DNA from: an uncultured Gemmatimonadota bacterium
GTDB lineage: Bacteria > Gemmatimonadota > Gemmatimonadetes > Gemmatimonadales > Gemmatimonadaceae
Length of the DNA: 9,241 nucleotides
Direction of reading: 5' to 3'
Assembly: GCA_903894655.1 (NCBI GenBank)
Contig: CAITQY010000639.1
Location: 1 to 9,241, forward strand
Below the pieces are notes generated by a model. The model did no database searches. It had not been told where the DNA came from and was given only the letters and a program-made list of their open reading frames with translations. How positions within the stretch are numbered: the stretch's first letter is position 1; each line of letters begins with the position of its first letter. The translations under genes were made by a program, and so were the position numbers. Positions 5,597 to 9,241 of this stretch are shown in pieces.

Positions 5597-7468
5597 TCAC
5601 GGCGCAAACAGCTCCAGAGCCAGCTCGATCCGCCCAAACGGGGCACTCACCTGCACACCCTGCACCGATCCGCGCACCCGCTCCAGCGACTCGCGCGCGA
5701 TGGCGATGCCTTCCGCCAGTGCGTGCTCCTTGCTCTTGTCGTTCGCCTTCCGCATGCGGTCCAGCACCGCCTTCGGCACCGTCACCCCTGGCACTTCATT
5801 CGCCAAGAACTCCGCGTTCCGCGCCGATACCAGCGGCCAAATGCCCGCCACAATAGGAATCCGCACGTCGTCGATGCTGGCCAGAAAATGCTCCAACTGC
5901 GCCGGATCAAACACGGGCTGGGTGATCGCATACTCGGCGCCGGCCTCCACCTTCCAGTGGAACCGCTTGAGTTCATGCGCCGGGTCGATCGCCGCCGGAT
6001 TCACCCCCACACCCACCACGAAGCGTGTGGGCTCGCCGATGGGATTGTTGCCCGGATCAAGACCGCGATTCAGCGCACTCACCAAATTAGTGAGTCCGAT
6101 GGCGTCGATGTCGAACACCGCCGTCGCATCGGGATACGGACCCATCTTGGGCGGATCGCCCGTGATCAGCAGCATGTTGCGCAGCCCGAGCGCCGATGCG
6201 CCCAGCAGGTCGCTGAGCATCCCGAGCAAGTTGCGGTCACGGCAGCAGTAGTGGGTGACCGCTTCGATGCCATGACGCTCGATGATCAGGCTCGTGGCGA
6301 TCGCGCCCATGCGGCTTTGCGCGCGCGGACCATCGGGCACGTTGATGGCATCGACACCGGCCTTGTGCAGCGCCGCGGCGTCAAGCTCCAACTTCACGGT
6401 GTCGACGCCGCGTGGCGGCACGATCTCCACTGACGTAACGAACTGCCCGCTGGCGATCTTGGCCCCAAACCGCGAGCGCTGCGCCAGTGGCACCGGCGTG
6501 CGTCCAACCGGCTCGTCGCGTACGGCGCCAGACTGGTCGCGCTCCACGATCACGCGCGTGCGCGGGGCCAACGGACGCACCCCTTCCACTATCGCCTTGA
6601 TGTGATCGGGCGTGGTTCCGCAGCAGCCGCCCACGATCTTGGCGCCGGCCTGAATGAGATGGCGGGCATACGTGGCCATGTACTCGGGGCTCGCCATGTA
6701 CATCGAGCGGCCGCCAACATCGCGCGGCATACCGGCATTCGGCTGCGCCGACAATTTGCGCGTGGTCACGGTGGCCATGCGCTCGATCGCGTCAAGAATC
6801 GTTTGCGGCCCCACCGAGCAATTCAGCCCGATCACATCCACGCCCCAGCGATCGAGCACGCGCGCGATGTCTTCCGGGCTCGCGCCGAACGCCGTGCGCA
6901 GATCAGGGCCCACCGTGGCCTGCGCGATCACCGGCATGCCCGCATCGACCTCGCGAGCGGCCAGAATCGCCTGCTCGAGCTCCTCGAGATCGGTGAACGT
7001 CTCCAGCAGGAAGCAGTCGGCACCACCGGCCTTCAATGCGATCATCTGTTCGCGAAACAGGCCTCGCGCTTCGTCCTTGGCAGTCGGTCCATACGGCTCA
7101 AGCCGTACGCCCAATGGGCCGACGGCCCCCGATACCAGACGGTGCTCGCCCGCGGCATCGCGCGCGAGCTGGGCCGCCGTGGTGTTGATGGCAGCCACCT
7201 GACCCTCAAGCCCATACTGCGTGAGTTTCGCGCGGTTCGCTCCGAACGTGTTCGTCTCCAGCACCTCGGCGCCGGCTTTCGCATACGCCGCATGGATCTC
7301 ACGCACGAGATCGGGGCTACGCAGCACCAGCTCGTCGTAGCACTGGTTGATGAACACGCCGCGCGCATACAGCATCGTGCCCATGGCCCCGTCGAACACG
7401 ATGACCTGCTCGGGGTCGAGCAGTCGGGCCAGAAGATCGGCGCGCGGGCGGGGGGAAGGCAGTTGCAT
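5597..7468 (-). CDS. Bifunctional homocysteine S-methyltransferase / methylenetetrahydrofolate reductase
   Basis: A cytoplasmic two-domain enzyme like Bacillus YitJ: an N-terminal homocysteine methyltransferase joined to a MetF-type flavoprotein that reduces 5,10-methylene-THF to 5-methyl-THF, feeding methionine synthesis. Numbering from this start (623 residues): the methyltransferase (about 10-300) shows FDGAMGTM at 25-32, ETNTFGANRAKL, and the zinc ligands Cys217 (GLNCSVGP) and Cys282-Cys283 (GGCCGTTPDH). The reductase (about 335-620) keeps residues matching the catalytic set of E. coli MetF: Glu348 (VEIVPPRG), Asp438 (ITGDPPK) and Gln517 (ITQPVFD). Both halves look active. The ATG at 7468 has CCGGAA about 7 bases upstream and leaves 20 bases after the preceding glycosyltransferase stop. 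A GTG at 7492, overlapping that stop, would add eight residues and no clear ribosome binding site. It is co-directional with the glycosyltransferase and probably co-transcribed with it. Confidence 0.95.
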   Translation of the reverse strand: MQLPSPRPRADLLARLLDPEQVIVFDGAMGTMLYARGVFINQCYDELVLRSPDLVREIHAAYAKAGAEVLETNTFGANRAKLTQYGLEGQVAAINTTAAQLARDAAGEHRLVSGAVGPLGVRLEPYGPTAKDEARGLFREQMIALKAGGADCFLLETFTDLEELEQAILAAREVDAGMPVIAQATVGPDLRTAFGASPEDIARVLDRWGVDVIGLNCSVGPQTILDAIERMATVTTRKLSAQPNAGMPRDVGGRSMYMASPEYMATYARHLIQAGAKIVGGCCGTTPDHIKAIVEGVRPLAPRTRVIVERDQSGAVRDEPVGRTPVPLAQRSRFGAKIASGQFVTSVEIVPPRGVDTVKLELDAAALHKAGVDAINVPDGPRAQSRMGAIATSLIIERHGIEAVTHYCCRDRNLLGMLSDLLGASALGLRNMLLITGDPPKMGPYPDATAVFDIDAIGLTNLVSALNRGLDPGNNPIGEPTRFVVGVGVNPAAIDPAHELKRFHWKVEAGAEYAITQPVFDPAQLEHFLASIDDVRIPIVAGIWPLVSARNAEFLANEVPGVTVPKAVLDRMRKANDKSKEHALAEGIAIARESLERVRGSVQGVQVSAPFGRIELALELFAP

Positions 7469-7488
7469 AGATGTTCCGGAGAAAACGA

Positions 7489-8616
7489 TCACGACGAGAG
7501 CAGCGAGTTATACATCACTTCCGTCTGCCCAGCCACAGTCTCCCAGCTGAGCGCGCCATCGGACAGCACGCGCATACCCGCCTCACACTGTGCTCGAAGC
7601 TCGGCATCGTCCGCGAGTCGTTCCAGTGCACGAGAAAGTGCGTCCACGTCATTGGGTGGCACGAGCAACCCGTTTTCGCCGTGGCGAATGACCTCGGGGA
7701 AACCACCGAGGTCCGAAGCGATCACGGCGCGATGCATGGCGACAGCGGCCAGCAACACGCCACTCTGATCAATCTCCCTGTACGGGAGGACGACGGCATG
7801 CGAGCACGCCAGCAACGTTGCCAGCTCCCGTTCAGACTGGTGCCGAAGTCGCCACTCGATCCGAGCCGAGGCAGCCGAGCGATCGGCGACCTCCCGTAAC
7901 GGCGCGATGTCTCGCCCGGGGCTGCCTGCGACGATGAGTCGGACGGCAAGGGCTGGTCGTCGTGCCACGAGCGCATTGAACGCGCCCACGAGCAGATCGA
8001 GACCTTTGTACGGCTTCACGGACCCGGCAAACACGAAGGTGAACGGGCCGTTTCGATTCGCTCGTTCTGGTGAGCACAGCGCGGAATAGTGAGCGAACGC
8101 CCCATGCGGGATGCACACGAGCTGTCGTTCCGTAGCACGACCCGCACGCAGCGCAGCGTCGCGGCCATACTGGCTATGCACGACGATACGATCAAACGAG
8201 GAGTAGCTGGAAACGGCGTTCCATCCCTGCATCCCCGAGGACGCCACACCGTGAAAGAGCGACGTATTGTGCATCGTGAAGACTAAGGGAACCTTTCCGG
8301 CCAGCCGACCCAAGAGGACACTGTCTACCATGGGCAGCGGTAGCCATTGAAAATGTACGAGATCAGGCTTCTCGTTTCGGATGCGCGTAAACAGTTGCTG
8401 CATGCCGAACACATGGCGGACGCCTTTGCCGATTCGCGCGAGGCTTCGAGGCGACCTGCCAGGCTCCGCCGGTAACGCGTCGGGGTCTCCCCAGAGCGAT
8501 TGGGTATCGGGGGGCTCAACGATGGCGACCTCGACGCCGCGTGCGCGCAGCGCGGCCGCCAAGGCATAATCGTAAGGAGGCGAGAACCCCGCCGCGTCGA
8601 CCATCAGTACGCGCAT
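7489..8616 (-). CDS. Family 4 glycosyltransferase (GT-B fold)
   Basis: A 375-residue glycosyltransferase, probably acting on the same glycan as its neighbours. It begins with MRVLMVDAAGFSPPYDYALA, a normal GT-B first strand and loop. PDLVHFQWLPLP (84-95) and TMHNTSLFHG (114-123) lie in the acceptor domain, IPHGAF (169-174) at the domain link, and FAGSVKPYKGLDLL (196-209) opens the donor domain. The usual E-x7-E motif is replaced by a REIDQSGVLLAAVA segment (280-293) followed by ASDLGGFPEVI, a 'QSGVL' variant seen in a subset of GT4 enzymes. The frame is open a further 98 codons upstream, but that part reads the opposite strand of metH and shows no GT homology, so the start is set at 8616. Its stop (7491-7489) sits 20 bases before the bifunctional methionine enzyme, an odd operon partner. 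It diverges from metH across 99 bases. Confidence 0.92.
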   Translation of the reverse strand: MRVLMVDAAGFSPPYDYALAAALRARGVEVAIVEPPDTQSLWGDPDALPAEPGRSPRSLARIGKGVRHVFGMQQLFTRIRNEKPDLVHFQWLPLPMVDSVLLGRLAGKVPLVFTMHNTSLFHGVASSGMQGWNAVSSYSSFDRIVVHSQYGRDAALRAGRATERQLVCIPHGAFAHYSALCSPERANRNGPFTFVFAGSVKPYKGLDLLVGAFNALVARRPALAVRLIVAGSPGRDIAPLREVADRSAASARIEWRLRHQSERELATLLACSHAVVLPYREIDQSGVLLAAVAMHRAVIASDLGGFPEVIRHGENGLLVPPNDVDALSRALERLADDAELRAQCEAGMRVLSDGALSWETVAGQTEVMYNSLLSS

Positions 8617-8700
8617 TGCTCGTGTGTTGGCATACCGGAGTGTACGTGCGCTCGGGGTGTCACGGCTGATGCCACGCAGGTCGCAGAGGTGCGTCGGGAT

Positions 8701-8724
8701 GGCATTGGTTAATTTATGCCAATG
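8701..8724. promoter_or_regulatory. AT-rich inverted repeat over the metH start
   Basis: CATTGG (8703-8708) and CCAATG (8719-8724) are exact reverse complements with 10 bases between; an overlapping pair GGCAT (8701-8705) / ATGCC (8716-8720) shares the region. The repeat covers the metH ATG and lies in a short AT-rich patch (GGTTAATTTA) that stands out from its surroundings. It could be an operator or an mRNA hairpin hiding the start codon. I see no SAM or cobalamin riboswitch in the 99-base divergent gap. Confidence 0.3.
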
Positions 8725-9241
8725 ACCACCGCCAGCGCCCGACGTCACCGTCTTGGCCACCTCCTCGCCGAGCGCATTCTGCTGCTCGACGGCGCCATGG
8801 GGACCATGCTCCAGAGCTATCGGCTCACCGAAGCCGATTATCGGGGTACGCGATTCGCCGACTGGCCGAGCGATCTCAAAGGCAACAACGATCTGCTCGC
8901 CCTCACGCAACCGCAGATCGTCGGGGCCATCCAGCGGCAGTATCTCGAGGCCGGGGCCGACATCCTCGAGACGAATACGTTTAACGCCAACACGATCTCC
9001 ATGGCCGACTACGGCATGGAATCGCTGGCCTACGAGATCAACGTCGCCGCCGCCAGCTTGGCCCGCGCCCTGGCCGACGAGTTCGAAGCCGCCAACCCGG
9101 CCAAGCCCCGGTTCGTGGCCGGCGTGCTTGGCCCCACCAACCGCACCGCCTCGCTCTCCCCTGAAGTGGAGAACCCGGGCGCCCGTAATGTCACCTTCGA
9201 CCAGTTGGTGGCCGCCTACACCGAGGCCGCGAAGGGGCTGC
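8716..9241 (+). CDS. metH: Cobalamin-dependent methionine synthase, N-terminal fragment
   Basis: The first 175 codons of MetH, running off the right edge. MetH transfers a methyl group from 5-methyl-THF via methylcobalamin to homocysteine to make methionine. The visible part is the homocysteine-binding barrel: LLLDGAMGTMLQSY at residues 22-35, FADWPSDLKGNNDLL, the strongly conserved GADILETNTFNANTISMADYG, and FVAGVLGPTNRTASLSP followed by the NVTFDQLV segment. This is characteristic of MetH rather than the shorter BHMT-type enzymes. The zinc-binding cysteines and the folate, cobalamin and reactivation domains lie beyond the window. The start must be 8716 or the ATG two codons later, because an in-frame TAA sits at 8710-8712; no strong ribosome binding site is visible. 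It diverges from the GT4 gene. Its substrate 5-methyl-THF would be supplied by the reductase half of the bifunctional enzyme encoded nearby. Confidence 0.95.
   Translation, partial: MPMTTASARRHRLGHLLAERILLLDGAMGTMLQSYRLTEADYRGTRFADWPSDLKGNNDLLALTQPQIVGAIQRQYLEAGADILETNTFNANTISMADYGMESLAYEINVAAASLARALADEFEAANPAKPRFVAGVLGPTNRTASLSPEVENPGARNVTFDQLVAAYTEAAKGL

Noticed and set aside
6602..7768. A 388-codon plus-strand frame opposite the bifunctional methionine enzyme and the GT4 gene.
   Set aside because: It crosses two well-supported genes on the other strand and has no recognisable domain; it is a compositional shadow.
8617..8910. A 98-codon N-terminal extension of the second GT4 gene.
   Set aside because: It runs antisense through the conserved start of metH and has no GT-like sequence. 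MRVLMVDAAGF at 8616 is a normal GT-B beginning.
5597..9241. Two homocysteine methyltransferase domains (bifunctional enzyme and metH) as a recent duplication.
   Set aside because: They share only family motifs such as DGAMGTM and ETNTF and differ throughout otherwise. They are distinct, long-diverged members of one superfamily.

Overview
The window is GC-rich (about 60-65% by eye), densely coding, and has no tRNA, rRNA, CRISPR array or recognisable insertion sequence. Gene content and protein style suggest an environmental Gram-negative-type bacterium of a high-GC phylum. Gemmatimonadota would fit, but that is an impression from the proteins and not a proven assignment.

Layout. 1-1162 (minus): the start of a probable FemAB/CelD-like acyltransferase cut by the left edge, overlapped by 4 bases by the end of a family-2 glycosyltransferase. 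1163-1316: a divergent intergenic region holding an exact 8-base inverted repeat and a 12-pair stem-loop. 1317-2513 (plus): a family-4 glycosyltransferase whose stop codon lies in a 14-base tandem duplication. 2535-4349 (minus): a PglK-like ABC transporter, convergent with the previous gene. 4558-5367 (minus): a polyprenyl-phosphate sugar-phosphate transferase. 5597-7468 (minus): a bifunctional homocysteine S-methyltransferase / methylenetetrahydrofolate reductase of the YitJ type. 7489-8616 (minus): a second family-4 glycosyltransferase ending just before it. 8716 to the right edge (plus): the start of metH, divergent from that glycosyltransferase.

Two themes are interleaved. The first is assembly of a lipid-linked glycan: the sugar-phosphate transferase primes the carrier, three glycosyltransferases (one GT2, two GT4) extend it, and the ABC transporter probably flips it across the inner membrane. 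The acyltransferase may decorate the product. No polymerase, ligase or oligosaccharyltransferase lies in the window, so the fate of the glycan (exopolysaccharide, glycoprotein or other) is open. The second theme is methionine synthesis and one-carbon metabolism: the bifunctional enzyme and cobalamin-dependent methionine synthase lie about 1.2 kb apart, separated by a glycosyltransferase gene.

I do not see a clearly new defence, mobile or signalling system. The most notable points are the glycan/methionine interleaving, the PglK-type flippase next to a minimal priming transferase, and several unexplained inverted and direct repeats in the intergenic regions. No intergenic stretch exceeds 300 bases.
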